DNA of 35,518 nt from Planctomycetaceae bacterium (GTDB lineage Bacteria > Planctomycetota > Planctomycetia > Pirellulales > Pirellulaceae): positions 1 through 35,518 of the forward strand of contig JAHEBQ010000066.1 of assembly GCA_024642205.1 (NCBI GenBank), in the 5' to 3' direction. Position numbers and translations under genes: made by a program. Below are positions 26,374 to 35,518 of the stretch, piece by piece (position 1 is the first letter of the stretch; every line of letters begins with the position of its first letter). The notes beneath the pieces are model-generated. The model was not told the origin of the DNA. It did not search any database and saw nothing but the letters and a program-made list of their open reading frames with translations.

Positions 26374-28029
26374 GTGAGTAATGACAAAGTGACTTTGGAA
26401 ACGTCTGTCGAGGACTATTATCGCGGCGTCAAGCTGTTGCACGATCCGATACGCAACAAGGGAACGGCGTTTAGCGAAGAAGAACGCGACAGATTGGGTT
26501 TGCGTGGCCTGCTGCCTCCCAAGGTTTTTACACAAGAGGAACAGATTATTCGTGTGCTCGATAACCTTCAGCGCAAGTCCACGGATCTTGAAAGGTACAT
26601 ATATTTAATGGCGCTGCAGGACCGTAATGAAACACTGTTTTACCGCGTGGTGAAGGACCACCTGAATGAAATCATGCCGTTGATCTATACCCCAACCGTT
26701 GGCAAGGCCTGCCGGCAGTACGGGCATATCTTCAGGCGGCCGCGCGGGCTGTTTCTCTCAGCCAGGGACAAGGGCCGGATGGGCCAGGTTTTGGCCAACT
26801 GGCCCCATCGCGACGTGCGTATCATTGTCATCACCGATGGGGAACGCATCCTTGGACTGGGAGATCTGGGAGCCAATGGAATGGGAATCCCCATTGGCAA
26901 GTTGACGCTATACACGGCCTGCGCGGGGATTCACCCCACCCAGTGTCTTCCGATTACGCTCGATGTTGGAACCAACAATCGCCAGCTGTTGAACGATCCG
27001 CTTTATATTGGACTTGGCCAGGAGCGTTTGCGTGGCCGAGAGTATGACGAACTTTTCGATGAGTTCGTCGATGCTGCCACAACCCGGTTTCCGCGGGCGA
27101 TCATCCAGTTGGAAGACTTTGCCAACTGCAACGCCTTTCGTTTACTCAGAGAATACAGAAACCGGATTTGCCTGTTTGATGACGATATTCAGGGAACCGC
27201 GAGCGTAACGTTGGCAGGCTTGTATTCCGCCCAACGCATTACAAAGATCGAATTCAAAAATCAGAGGTTGCTGTTTCTTGGGGCTGGTGAAGCCGGCATC
27301 GGCATCGGACACCTGATCGTCAGCGCACTGAAAAGCGAAGGGCTTTCAGACCAAGCAGCACGGCAACGATGCTGGTTTTTTGATTCGAGGGGGCTGATCG
27401 TTAAACAGCGTGATGATCTGGAGGAGCACAAACGACCTTTCGCCCAGGAGAGTGAACATCTGTCAAGTTTCAAGGAAGCGATCGAACGATTTCGGCCAAC
27501 CGCAATAATTGGAGTTTCTGGCGCCGCCGGATCGTTCAGTGAACCAGTTCTCAGGCAGTTGGCCGAAATCAATCAGCGTCCGATTGTTTTTGCCTTGTCC
27601 AATCCGACATCCAAGAGTGAATGTTCGGCGGCAGATGCCTACCGATACACGGGCGGTCGTGCAGTGTTTGCCAGCGGTAGCCCTTTCGACCCCGTTGATT
27701 ATGAAGGACGGGCTTTTGTTCCAGGTCAGGGAAACAACGCTTACATTTTCCCGGGAGTCGGTCTGGGAGTAATTGCCTGCGGAGCTACCCGGATAACGGA
27801 TGAAATGTTTTTTGTTGCCGCCAAATCCCTGGCAAGCCAGGTGACAGAAAGTGATCTCGCCTTGGGCCGAATCTACCCAGCTTTGTCCAATATCCGGGAA
27901 GTCTCGGCAAAGATCGCGGTCGCGGTCGCGGAGTTGGCCTATGAAAGTGCTTTGACCACGGAAAAAAGACCAGAGGATTTGCTGGAACACGTCAAGCAGT
28001 TGATGTTTGATCCGACGTACGACAATTGA
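26374..28029 (+). CDS. NAD-dependent malic enzyme
   Basis: A 551-residue malic enzyme of the large (eukaryotic/SfcA-like) class, which oxidatively decarboxylates malate to pyruvate in the cytosol with a divalent metal. The GTG at 26374 is favoured because GGAGGAG ends six bases upstream; a TTG at 26359 would lie before it. Signatures run in order: MPLIYTPTVGKACRQYGHIF with the catalytic-type Tyr (~105), ILGLGDLGANGMGIPIGKLT with the catalytic-type Lys (~176), LEDFANCNAFRLLREY and FDDDIQGTASVTLAG for metal binding, and FLGAGEAGIGIGHLI for the dinucleotide. The C-terminal SNPTSKSECSAADAY and YIFPGVGLGVIACGA blocks are present. Full length, no neighbours in the pathway, so a housekeeping single gene. 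Confidence 0.97.
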   Translation: MSNDKVTLETSVEDYYRGVKLLHDPIRNKGTAFSEEERDRLGLRGLLPPKVFTQEEQIIRVLDNLQRKSTDLERYIYLMALQDRNETLFYRVVKDHLNEIMPLIYTPTVGKACRQYGHIFRRPRGLFLSARDKGRMGQVLANWPHRDVRIIVITDGERILGLGDLGANGMGIPIGKLTLYTACAGIHPTQCLPITLDVGTNNRQLLNDPLYIGLGQERLRGREYDELFDEFVDAATTRFPRAIIQLEDFANCNAFRLLREYRNRICLFDDDIQGTASVTLAGLYSAQRITKIEFKNQRLLFLGAGEAGIGIGHLIVSALKSEGLSDQAARQRCWFFDSRGLIVKQRDDLEEHKRPFAQESEHLSSFKEAIERFRPTAIIGVSGAAGSFSEPVLRQLAEINQRPIVFALSNPTSKSECSAADAYRYTGGRAVFASGSPFDPVDYEGRAFVPGQGNNAYIFPGVGLGVIACGATRITDEMFFVAAKSLASQVTESDLALGRIYPALSNIREVSAKIAVAVAELAYESALTTEKRPEDLLEHVKQLMFDPTYDN

Positions 28030-28315
28030 ATTTAATCGCTTCAAGTGATTCGCGACTTTCTGTTTTGTGTTCGTTTAAGGGGCCAAACACTTTCACTTGG
28101 TCCAGTCCAACAGGCCCCAAATCGCGAGAGCCTGACCTGGCGAAAAAGTCTCTATTGTTGGATCGGAGTTTGTGCTCGCCAAGAATAAATTGAGCCTACC
28201 TCAGAGCCCTCGGACGTTGGATAGACATGACTTCCTTCAACACTGCAAACGGAACACGGCAAGTTTCCAATGAGGCGTTAACCAAGCCCGGTAGCCTATC
28301 GCGGAATCACCAGGT

Positions 28316-29626
28316 TCACTCGACTTTCTTTAGCGAGAACCCACGGGCTCTGACTCGCCAGACAAAAAACGCGATACCCAGAACCATCAGTCCGCTCGAC
28401 ACCATGAACATCTGGTTGGCAATGTCGAAATTCGGCCTGACAATCTGGTAGAAAATCGCTGCCACGAACAAAAACGTCCACGAAAGTCCATTCGCCGTCC
28501 CGAGGAATCGGCCAAGCTCATCATCCGGCGTCAGGTGTTGCAGCAACGCTTGTAAAGGAACGATATAAAAACCCGCCGAGATTCCAGCGCCAAGCACAAA
28601 CAATGCTGTTGGACAAACCAGAATCCGCAGGTAGGGCGTTTCTGGAAAGAACGGTAAGGTTGCGGGAATCGCACCCATTAAAAGGAAAAAAACCGCCAGG
28701 CCGATTCCGCCAAAAGGAACCAGTCGTGGACGAATCGCGTCGCCGGACAAAAATCCAGCCAATACACACCCAATTCCAATCGCAATTCCCAGCACACCCA
28801 TCAAAACGGCGGCCTCATCGGGATCCACTTTAAGCACACCTGCATATTCGGGCAGGATGGACAAAGCCAAACCAGACAAAAAATAAAAGTAGGACCAGGC
28901 AAACATCACCGTAAACAACGGCGTCCCGGCAATCTCTTTGAGCGAGCTGAAATAGGTTCCAATCGGGTTCAGGGTATATTGAACATTTTTGTCACCGGGT
29001 TCCAGTCTCGGCAGAAACTGAGCTGCCACGATTCCAGCAATGGCGACCAGGATCATCATCAATCCCGGAAGCCAGAGCATCGGAACGGCGCCGTTGGCAA
29101 TTTTCTCCGTGCTGGGACTGTAATACGTCGCGATTTGCCCAGCCAGAAGAGTTCCGACGATCACAGCAATGTTGGTCATCATGTTGATCAGACCGTTTGC
29201 CCGACTTAAGTCGCGTGATTCTACGATCTCGGGAATCATCCCGTATTTGGCTGGGCCAAAATACGAACTTTGGCATGACAAGGCTACCAAAGCAGCCAAC
29301 GTGATCCAAACGTCCTGCAACCAGAATCCGAGGGCCGCAACAATTGCAATCGGTAATTCAATCAGCTTTACCCACAGAACCACATTGTTCTTGCTGTTGC
29401 GATCAGCGAATGTTCCGGCATATCCGGATAACAGTATAAATGGAATCGTAAACACATAGTTGACCCAGCTTTGGGCTTGTTCCCCCTGCCCCAATTTTCC
29501 TTCCCAAAATCCATACAGCACTGTGAATATCAAAACCACTTTAAGAATGTTGTCATTGATGGCGCCAAAAAACTGTGTCCATACCAAGGACCAGAAACTT
29601 CGATGACTTTTTTTTCTGTGGTTCAT
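28316..29626 (-). CDS. MFS transporter, LplT-like
   Basis: A 436-residue inner-membrane protein with 11-12 hydrophobic helices. The ATG at 29626 (MNHRKKSHRSFWSLVWTQFF) is preferred over the TTG at 29635, with GAGGA about ten bases before it. The opening FWSLVWTQFFGAINDNILKV is the hallmark of the lysophospholipid transporter LplT and of MFS domains fused to acyl-ACP synthetases. Other MFS marks are the loop GYAGTFADRNSKNNVVLWVK and SYFGPAKYGMIPEIVE. In LplT-type proteins the role is flipping lysophospholipids inward for re-acylation. Here no acyltransferase domain or neighbour is present, so the substrate is inferred only from family similarity. Confidence 0.9.
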   Translation of the reverse strand: MNHRKKSHRSFWSLVWTQFFGAINDNILKVVLIFTVLYGFWEGKLGQGEQAQSWVNYVFTIPFILLSGYAGTFADRNSKNNVVLWVKLIELPIAIVAALGFWLQDVWITLAALVALSCQSSYFGPAKYGMIPEIVESRDLSRANGLINMMTNIAVIVGTLLAGQIATYYSPSTEKIANGAVPMLWLPGLMMILVAIAGIVAAQFLPRLEPGDKNVQYTLNPIGTYFSSLKEIAGTPLFTVMFAWSYFYFLSGLALSILPEYAGVLKVDPDEAAVLMGVLGIAIGIGCVLAGFLSGDAIRPRLVPFGGIGLAVFFLLMGAIPATLPFFPETPYLRILVCPTALFVLGAGISAGFYIVPLQALLQHLTPDDELGRFLGTANGLSWTFLFVAAIFYQIVRPNFDIANQMFMVSSGLMVLGIAFFVWRVRARGFSLKKVE

Positions 29627-29986
29627 TAAGCTCAATTCCTCAATAGTTTTGTTTGCTACCTAGCGGCCAGCAATTACGCAGATGCGATCTCCACCTACCT
29701 CGTTGAAATTGGAATCCATATTTCAGGCACAATCCAGTGCGAAAACAGAGTGATAGATATGCCAATGTTTTGGAGAAATTGTTCGATGTTTTTCAGTTTG
29801 TTCAGACCACCGTGCCGATGACCTGAAATTCCGCTGAAAGATGCCTCAATGAGTCAGCTGGTGTCGAAATTGTAGAACAAAAAAAAATGATGCTAATTCC
29901 ATAGAGAATGACAGACACCTAGGCCAAGCCAGGACTGGGCTGGATTGGCCCGAATGAGGATTAAGCTGGGCCGGATGGCGAGAGTG
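29627..29986. other. Spacer with no supported gene
   Basis: About 360 bases between the aldolase and transporter genes, both minus strand. An A/T-rich patch at 29876-29900 could include the transporter's promoter, but no clear boxes are seen. Confidence 0.45.
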
Positions 29987-30748
29987 TCACGTCGCCTGTT
30001 GTTTCAAGCCGGCCAGCATCGCGGAAGCAGATTGCCCCAGGAACAGGGTGTCCACCCCCGCGACGATAAGCGTGAATCCCTGACCGATAAACGGCTGAAC
30101 CGCAGCTGCCGTGACGCCAAAACAGCCAAGCGGCATCCCGGCTTGGAGGCAAACGGAAGTCAACCGTTCAATCGCCGACGTTACGACGGGATCACGGATC
30201 TGACCCATTTTCCCCAAACTCGCGGAGAGGTCATAAGGACCGATTAGTACAGCGTCGATCCCGGGAACATTCACGATCGACTCAATGTTGTCGACCGCCA
30301 ACGCGTGTTCGGCCTGGACGACAACAACGGTCTCGTCGTTGGCAGATTCGATGTACTCATCGAACCGCATTCCGTAGCCGTTGGCTCGCCCCAAGCCGAC
30401 ACCACGTGCACCGAGGGGTGGGAACTTGGAATACCGGACAGCCTCCGCCGCCTGATCAGCCGTGTTAACTTGAGGGATGATCACACCGGCGGCTCCAAGG
30501 TCCAATATTTTCTTGATTGAAACTTCGCTCAATTGGGGGACTCGAACCAGGCACGCCACCTTGTCTGCCACCGCCTGAAGAATTGCCAACACTTCGCTGG
30601 TTTCCAAGGGACCATGTTCACCATCGATGAACAACCAATCGAAGCCCGCGTCGGCGAGAATCTCGGATGTCGCCGGTGTCGGCAGCGTGACCATCGTGCC
30701 GAACAGCTTTTCGTCGGCCGCAAGTCGCGTCCTGAATCGATTTGTCAT
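29987..30748 (-). CDS. HpcH/HpaI family class II aldolase
   Basis: A 253-residue cytosolic aldolase of the type that cleaves 2-keto-3-deoxy-sugar acids or 4-hydroxy-2-oxo acids to pyruvate plus an aldehyde. The ATG at 30748 follows GGAGG with six bases between. Family marks are ADAGFDWLFIDGEHGPLETS (residues ~31-50), with the conserved His, VACLVRVPQLSE (~64-75), LGAAGVIIPQVNTADQAAEA (~83-102) with the Gln, and QAEHALAVDNIESI (~138-151) with the metal-binding Glu. Candidates are 2-dehydro-3-deoxyglucarate aldolase (GarL) and 4-hydroxy-2-oxovalerate-type aldolases; sequence alone does not separate them. It lies between the glycosyltransferase and the transporter with 250-360 base gaps, so it is likely transcribed alone. 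Confidence 0.93.
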   Translation of the reverse strand: MTNRFRTRLAADEKLFGTMVTLPTPATSEILADAGFDWLFIDGEHGPLETSEVLAILQAVADKVACLVRVPQLSEVSIKKILDLGAAGVIIPQVNTADQAAEAVRYSKFPPLGARGVGLGRANGYGMRFDEYIESANDETVVVVQAEHALAVDNIESIVNVPGIDAVLIGPYDLSASLGKMGQIRDPVVTSAIERLTSVCLQAGMPLGCFGVTAAAVQPFIGQGFTLIVAGVDTLFLGQSASAMLAGLKQQAT

Positions 30749-31005
30749 TCGCGCCCTCCATTGTGTATCGGTGGTTTGTTGGCATTTCAAAGTAAAGCCT
30801 GGACATCCGATTGTATCGTTGCGGAATGATCATCAGGAAGTGCAACGACGGCGAGGCGTGTCGGAAAACCTATACCACGGGATCCTTCCAAAACGGATTA
30901 CATTAACCTTTTCCGTTGCCTCAGTTTGATTGACGTGGTTCAATTTCTATGGCAAGCAGTCGTCGATTCCCGCGACACCGCGAAGTTGCCGGGCGATCAG
31001 AACTA

Positions 31006-32127
31006 TCATGATGTGGATGGAGCCAATGCCATTCGAGGGTAATAATTTTCCGAGAGATGGTGAATGAGCTTCAGGGTCTGGAAGGCGTCGAGCCATTCGT
31101 GAAAACGATTCAACAGCATCTCGTCGTCGCGCGAGTTGGCCTGCAGTTTCGGCCAGGTGTCTGAAAAATCCCTGAGCCGCAACCAGTCTCTGCAACTGGT
31201 CGGGACCTTTGCCAAAATATCCTCAGGTGCTTCGCCAAGGTTTTGCTGGACAGCCGACAAGACTCTGCCAAGGTCACGATAGCAATCGTGATGGTAGGTT
31301 AGCCAGGTACCACTTTCGATGATCTCACCGACCGCTTTTCCAGTGCCGAACGGGACGCGGTCGGAGATGCGGTCCGATGGGTACACGAATGCCCTTTCGA
31401 TCATCAAGATCTTGCAGCCGGTCTTGCTCAGTTGTTGCAGGAGGTAAAAATCCTCCCCGGCCAGACGTCGACAATTGTAACCGCCAGCTTTGATGTAGGC
31501 GTTTTTCGTGCACACGATGGTGGAGCCAATCGCATACCAGGCGTGGGGTGAGTTTGCTTCCTTCAACCGTTGACGATGCTGGTGAAGGTGATTTTCGTAC
31601 AATCCAATGGCGTGCTTTGCTGCTTCATTACCACAATGGCGGTGTTGGAAATTGACGTGGCCAGCTTCGAACTCGGGGTTCTCTTTCAGATAACTGAAGA
31701 TGGCATGTAGATACGTTTCATTGACTGGACTGTCCGCGTCGAGGCTGATGATCGGCGCTTTATTGACGATGAAAGGCAGACCTCGATAACAGGCTTGGTG
31801 CCTCGCGAGGCCGACGCCAAATTTTTCCGGATAGGCGGCGCCGTTAACGTGGTCGAGCCAGGCCAGGTTCAGAGACGTCTTATAGCCCTTCAGCCAATCC
31901 AGGGTTGCCAGGTTGTTTTGCCTGTCCATCGACGCCCGCTGATTGACGTTGACGATAATCAGGGTTTCGCCATAGTCACACGGTGCCGCTTTTTCAAGGC
32001 TGTCTATTGTTTCCGGCAAGTTTTCGAATTCGTTGCAGCTAGGTATTGCAATAAGAGCCTTGTATCGAGTTTTCAATGGCCGACTGGATTGCAGCGGTGC
32101 TGTTGCCGGAATGGGGGTTTTCGCCAT
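31006..32127 (-). CDS. Family 2 glycosyltransferase
   Basis: A 373-residue GT-A fold glycosyltransferase. The N-terminal nucleotide-sugar part has KALIAIPSCNEFENLPETID (~24-43), the usual GT2 opening. The metal-binding DxD-type site is SLDADSPVNETYL (~128-140). The acceptor-side ED motif is in CRRLAGEDFYLLQQLSKTG (~220-238), where Glu-Asp would hold the catalytic base. There is no transmembrane helix, so it acts in the cytoplasm or peripherally at the membrane. The C-terminal ~100 residues are helical and rich in Trp, Leu and Arg. It would add a sugar to a polysaccharide, lipid or protein; no sugar-nucleotide genes nearby indicate which. Divergent from the sigma-factor relic. Confidence 0.92.
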   Translation of the reverse strand: MAKTPIPATAPLQSSRPLKTRYKALIAIPSCNEFENLPETIDSLEKAAPCDYGETLIIVNVNQRASMDRQNNLATLDWLKGYKTSLNLAWLDHVNGAAYPEKFGVGLARHQACYRGLPFIVNKAPIISLDADSPVNETYLHAIFSYLKENPEFEAGHVNFQHRHCGNEAAKHAIGLYENHLHQHRQRLKEANSPHAWYAIGSTIVCTKNAYIKAGGYNCRRLAGEDFYLLQQLSKTGCKILMIERAFVYPSDRISDRVPFGTGKAVGEIIESGTWLTYHHDCYRDLGRVLSAVQQNLGEAPEDILAKVPTSCRDWLRLRDFSDTWPKLQANSRDDEMLLNRFHEWLDAFQTLKLIHHLSENYYPRMALAPSTS

Positions 32128-32519
32128 GGATGCTATCGTCTCGGATCAGTTAGCGAACTTTTGAAATGCTTAACGATCGCAGTTGCTGAACTTAAACACA
32201 TGACTTCTCCAAAGTCCGTGTCCAGGACCTTGGATGTCGTTCTGGTACATGAACGTGACGATCACCTTAAGACACCCCGTCGAGGACAAATCGTCTAGTT
32301 TCGGCATAAACCTGCTTGTTGATGCCACTTGGTGGTTGAAAGACAATTCCTGGCCGTTATGCCATCGGTTACACGAGACGACCAGGGCTTCCCATGTCAA
32401 TTCGACGCGATGTTCGAAAAACAAATTGAGCTGCATCGAGCAAATTGAGTTAGCATTATACCCTTCGACACCGTACGTCGCTGCAACCGGCAGTCTTTTA
32501 CAGAGGCACTACGGGTGAT
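32128..32519. other. Spacer between divergent genes
   Basis: About 390 bases. The short direct repeat CAAATTGAG occurs twice close together, near 32422-32450. The stretch CATTATACC just after it could be a -10 region for the sigma-factor relic, but no matching -35 was identified. Confidence 0.4.
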
Positions 32520-32973
32520 ATGACGGAAGTCAGATCACATTCGCGGACGGACTCAGGCGATTTGCCTGATCTGGCATATCCGGAATTGCGCAAAATTGCG
32601 GCTGCTCAGTTGCGTCATGAACGAGCTGACTATTTCTTGCAACCAACGGCATTGGTGCATGAGGACGATTTGCATTTGAGCCGCAACGATTTCAGGACGC
32701 GCGAAAACTCTCGGCGGAGCGCCTTGATATGTGTCGCAAGAAATTCGGAGTCGAAGGCCCGTTCACCCTTAAATCGTTTTCCAAACTTGCTTCCCAGCTT
32801 GGCCATTTGGGTGAAGAGCCGAATCTGAAAGGATGTTTCAAGAGGTCTTCGATATTCGTGAACGAACGCTAGGCCCAGATCATCCTGACATCCCAAGCCG
32901 TCAGAATAATCTGACGGTCGATAACGGCGAGCCGGCCATCCAAACCGGGATATTATCCGGCGTGGATGACTGA
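32520..32973 (+). pseudogene. Relic of an ECF sigma factor joined to kinesin-light-chain-type TPR debris
   Basis: The frame from the ATG at 32520 encodes the start of an ECF sigma factor of the planctomycete SigX6/TIGR02999 type: LPDLAYPELRKIAAAQLRHE (residues ~15-34), then LQPTALVHEDDLHL (~39-52), which is region 2. Homology stops near 32675. From there another frame reads as TPR (FQDARKLSAERLDMCRKKFG; SKLASQLGHLGEE). After a second shift a third frame gives FQEVFDIRERTLGPDHPDI followed by RQNNL, a classic kinesin-light-chain TPR repeat, ending at TGA 32971. Regions 2.4-4 of sigma and any kinase domain are missing. In planctomycetes such sigma genes are followed by Ser/Thr kinases with TPRs, so a deletion fused the two. 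Confidence 0.72.
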
Positions 32974-33167
32974 TATAACTGGCTTACTCGTTTCGACGTT
33001 GGATTTATCGGTAGCGCCCATATCGGCTGCGGCAAGCGTTGGCTGGAAGCCGATTCCAGGCTCACATCCCTTGTGATCCCAGGTTGATGCGAATTCAAAG
33101 CCAAATGACTATCATGAGTGAGCGAAAAAGCCAGGTTTCCCGCGAACATATTCTACAGGATAGCAGC

Positions 33168-34412
33168 ATGAAGTTTTTCAACGTCTTACTGGTTGTCACG
33201 TTTCTTTCGATTCCCGTCGTTCAATCGTCAAGTGCCGATGATTGGAAGAACTTTCGCGGCCCAGGTGGACAGGGATTTTCCACCGAGACGAACTTGCCTT
33301 CCAGATGGAGTGACGAGGAGAATCTCACTTGGAAAACAAGATTACCCGGCGCCGGTTCTTCCAGCCCGATCGCACTCGGTGAAAAACTATACGTGACGTG
33401 CTATAGCGGTTACGGCATCGAGTCCGGTGAAGGAAACCTGGATGATTTGAAACTGCATCTTGTTTGCATCAACAGCAAAGACGGCAGTATCGAGTGGGAC
33501 GCAAAGATTAATCCAAGGCAGCCCGAGAGCAAACGTGTTCGCGACCATGGTTACGCAGCGGCAACACCCGCAACCGACGGAAAAAACATTTACGTATTTT
33601 TCGGTAAAACGGGTGTTCTGAAATTTGATCTGGCGGGCAAAAAGATCTGGCAAACTCCGGTTGGCGATGGTGTGCACGGTTGGGGGTGCGGAACGTCTCC
33701 CGTACTATACGAGAATCTTGTCATCGTCAATGCCAGCGTCGAGAGCGATTCTGTTGTTGCACTCGACAAAGAATCAGGAGAGGAAAAATGGCGCGTCAAG
33801 AGCATGAATTCATCGTGGAGCACGCCGCATCTGGTCGAGGTCGGTGGCAAACAGGAATTGGTTGTCAACTCAAAAAATGAAATCCTGGCTTACGATCCGG
33901 CAACCGGAAATGAGCTATGGAAATGCAAGGGTATTCCCGACTACGTATGTCCCAGCATCGTCTCACATGATGGCGTCGTTTACGTGCTCGGCGGTCGATC
34001 GTCGATGACGGTTGCAGTCAAGGCCGGCGGCACAGGTGAAGTGCAGGAACTCTGGCGGGCTCGTGTTGGAGCAAATGTTACATCGCCCGTAGTTTATGAA
34101 GATCATCTCTACTGGGTGAGCGATCGAAACTCAGTTGCCTACTGTTTGAACCTGTCCGATGGTGAAGTGGTTTACCAGGAACGGGTTGATTCGCAACCAT
34201 ACGCATCTTCGGTGATTGCCGATGGAAAAATCTACGTGGTAACCCGGACTGCCGGAACGATTGTGCTTGCCGCAAAACCAAAGTTCGAAGAAATTGCACA
34301 CAACAAGCTTACGGATCCGGCACAGTTTAATGCCAGCCCGGTTGTTTCGGATGGAAAGCTCTATTTGCGTAGCGATGAAAACCTGTACTGCATTGCAGGT
34401 AACGGCAGTTAG
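33168..34412 (+). CDS. Secreted PQQ-like beta-propeller protein
   Basis: A 414-residue exported protein. The ATG at 33168 follows AGGA by about eight bases and opens a signal peptide (FFNVLLVVTFLSIPVVQSSS, cleaved near SSA-DD). The mature protein begins WKNFRGPGGQGFSTETNLP, the standard opening of planctomycete PQQ-binding-like proteins. It then has eight propeller-type repeats with tryptophan-docking remnants, such as LVCINSKDGSIEWDAKI, VLKFDLAGKKIWQTPVG, VVALDKESGEEKWRVKS and ILAYDPATGNELWKCKG. There are no quinoprotein dehydrogenase catalytic residues that I can identify, so it is probably a non-enzymatic periplasmic scaffold or BamB-like propeller. Single gene. Confidence 0.9.
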   Translation: MKFFNVLLVVTFLSIPVVQSSSADDWKNFRGPGGQGFSTETNLPSRWSDEENLTWKTRLPGAGSSSPIALGEKLYVTCYSGYGIESGEGNLDDLKLHLVCINSKDGSIEWDAKINPRQPESKRVRDHGYAAATPATDGKNIYVFFGKTGVLKFDLAGKKIWQTPVGDGVHGWGCGTSPVLYENLVIVNASVESDSVVALDKESGEEKWRVKSMNSSWSTPHLVEVGGKQELVVNSKNEILAYDPATGNELWKCKGIPDYVCPSIVSHDGVVYVLGGRSSMTVAVKAGGTGEVQELWRARVGANVTSPVVYEDHLYWVSDRNSVAYCLNLSDGEVVYQERVDSQPYASSVIADGKIYVVTRTAGTIVLAAKPKFEEIAHNKLTDPAQFNASPVVSDGKLYLRSDENLYCIAGNGS

Positions 34413-34681
34413 ACGAAAGGTTTGACGTCGCGGGAAAGCCCTTGCGGGTAAACGCAACAGTTTCAGTACAGAATCGCAATGCTGTTCTTTCAAGCCGACC
34501 GAAGGCGGGAAAAAAGTGGGAGATCGCGGCAGACATTGTCAACCTTTGCCGGTTACCATGCAGGAAGCAGCAAGCAGTAACAGCCATTCGAGATTCGGTT
34601 AATGGAACGACGGTAATTCCGGCGAGTCTTCCCAGCCCTGTGAACAGCTGGGCGTCGATTTAATTGTGATAACGCTGGGTA

Positions 34682-35518
34682 TCAAAGTGTCCATCCCTTG
34701 CGATATTCCTTGTGAATCAACTGTTGCGCCCCCGCGTCGTTTTTGACTTTCAGATTCACAGCGTCCCAATCGATCGCCTGTTGGCTCCTGAAGGAAACAA
34801 CGCCCAGCATGACGGCTTCGCTGAGCGCGCCGGAATACTCGAAATTACATGTTGTAGGCTTGTCGTTTTTGATGGCGTCCACCCATTCGTTGTGATGGCC
34901 GATTGATTTCGAAATCGTTTGAGCCGGTCGGGCAACATCAGCAAATTCTTCTTCCGGAAGTAGTACATGTCGATTGTAGTCTGACAGGATCATTCCTTTT
35001 TCTCCAACAAAAAGTTGCCCGGCGCTCCAGTCCAGCGGCTTCCCCGTTTTGTCCTTGAGCGTTGACAGAATCTCCGGCCGTTTGCCCCCATCGTACCACG
35101 TCAAGTTCAGGGCGGGCATCGATTCGCGAGCGGGGTAGGCGTATTCCACAATACACCATTGCGGCGGAGTCACTGGATCAAGTGGATCTCCTTTTGACTC
35201 AATTCTGGTTGGGTGTCTTAACTTCAACGCCCAATGTGCAAGGTCCATGAAGTGGCAGCCAAAATCGCCGAGTGCCCCGGTACCATAATCTCAAAAACGT
35301 CGCCAATTGAACGGGTGTATGTTGCTGCTGTAGGGACGTTCGGCGGCTGGTCCAAGCCACAAATCCCAATCAACGTTTTTCGGTTTTTCCACTTGAGTAA
35401 ACTTGCCACCCGAATACTGCGCGTTCGACCAGACGTGGGCTTCTTTGACTTCCCCGATCAACCCACCTTGAACCGCTTCGACGACGCGCCGATAATTGTC
35501 GAGGGCGTGAATCTGGGT
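34682..35518 (-). pseudogene. Gfo/Idh/MocA family oxidoreductase with in-frame TGA, 5' part outside the window
   Basis: The frame enters at the right edge with TQIHALDNYRRVVEAVQGG, the usual middle of these oxidoreductases. It continues through KNVDWDLWLGPAAERPYSSN and HPFNWRRF, then meets TGA at 35291-35293. The same frame resumes at once with DYGTGALGDFGCHFMDLAHW and runs to a normal stop at 34682. Homologues have Trp at the interrupted position (FNWRxFWDxGTGALGD), so TGG appears changed to TGA. The later ATG at 35248 could only give a C-terminal fragment lacking the NAD-binding fold. The gene is therefore broken, or the base is a sequencing error. Confidence 0.85.

Noticed and set aside
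28034..28050. Terminator after the malic enzyme
   Set aside because: The short AATCGCTT/AAGTGATT pairing leaves almost no loop and no T-tract follows.
28227..28451. 74-codon plus-strand ORF at the transporter's 3' end
   Set aside because: Most of it is antisense to the MFS transporter's last codons and it has no supporting feature.
35291..35293. TGA read as Trp (alternative genetic code) or as selenocysteine
   Set aside because: Several intact genes in the window, such as the malic enzyme, VOC, DUF1569 and SpoU genes, end in TGA, and Trp is written TGG throughout. The expected residue here is Trp, not Cys or Sec.

Overview
The window looks like chromosomal DNA from a planctomycete, probably Pirellulales-like. 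Base composition is close to half GC. It carries lineage-typical families: Tat-exported Gfo/Idh/MocA oxidoreductases, a secreted HEAT-repeat protein, a PQQ-like beta-propeller, a PEP-CTERM protein, DUF1569, DUF1579 and DUF1801 proteins, a membrane protein ending in an NPYQ-type tail, and the relic of an ECF sigma factor next to kinesin-light-chain-type TPRs. This assignment is inference; there is no rRNA or tRNA in the window. Coding density is low: about 21 intact genes are separated by long spacers, several near 1 kb.

Layout. 1-833: one end of an IS3-family element (orfA, a -1 slippery site, 5' part of orfB), cut by the window edge. 834-3.2 kb: spacer, a cupin protein and a DUF1569 protein. 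3.2-6.9 kb: a run of damaged genes (membrane protein with two frame changes, single-pass protein whose frame continues past its stop, a degraded ~150-codon frame, a DUF2459 gene with a doubtful N-terminus, and an ORF split by TAA). 7.0-11.3 kb: small accessory genes (membrane protein, DUF1801, VOC, secreted coiled-coil protein, TrmH/SpoU methyltransferase). 12.6-18.3 kb: seven-bladed propeller lipoprotein, PEP-CTERM protein, metallophosphatase, small membrane protein, DUF1579 protein. 19.2-25.7 kb: Gfo/Idh oxidoreductase followed by a HEAT-repeat protein (likely one transcript), a secreted protein with an internal duplication, and an unusual peptidoglycan-binding/caspase-like fusion. 26.4-35.5 kb: NAD-malic enzyme, LplT-like MFS transporter, HpaI-type aldolase, family 2 glycosyltransferase, sigma/TPR relic, PQQ-like protein, and a second Gfo/Idh gene broken by an in-frame TGA.

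The genes do not form one pathway. Apart from the Gfo/Idh-HEAT pair, neighbours are mostly single-gene units. I see no coherent new multi-gene system. The points most worth a second look are the peptidoglycan-binding/caspase-like protein, the truncated ECF sigma factor joined to TPR debris, the Trp-to-stop change in the edge oxidoreductase, and the concentration of broken reading frames at 3.4-6.9 kb. That last pattern means either real decay or base-level assembly error.
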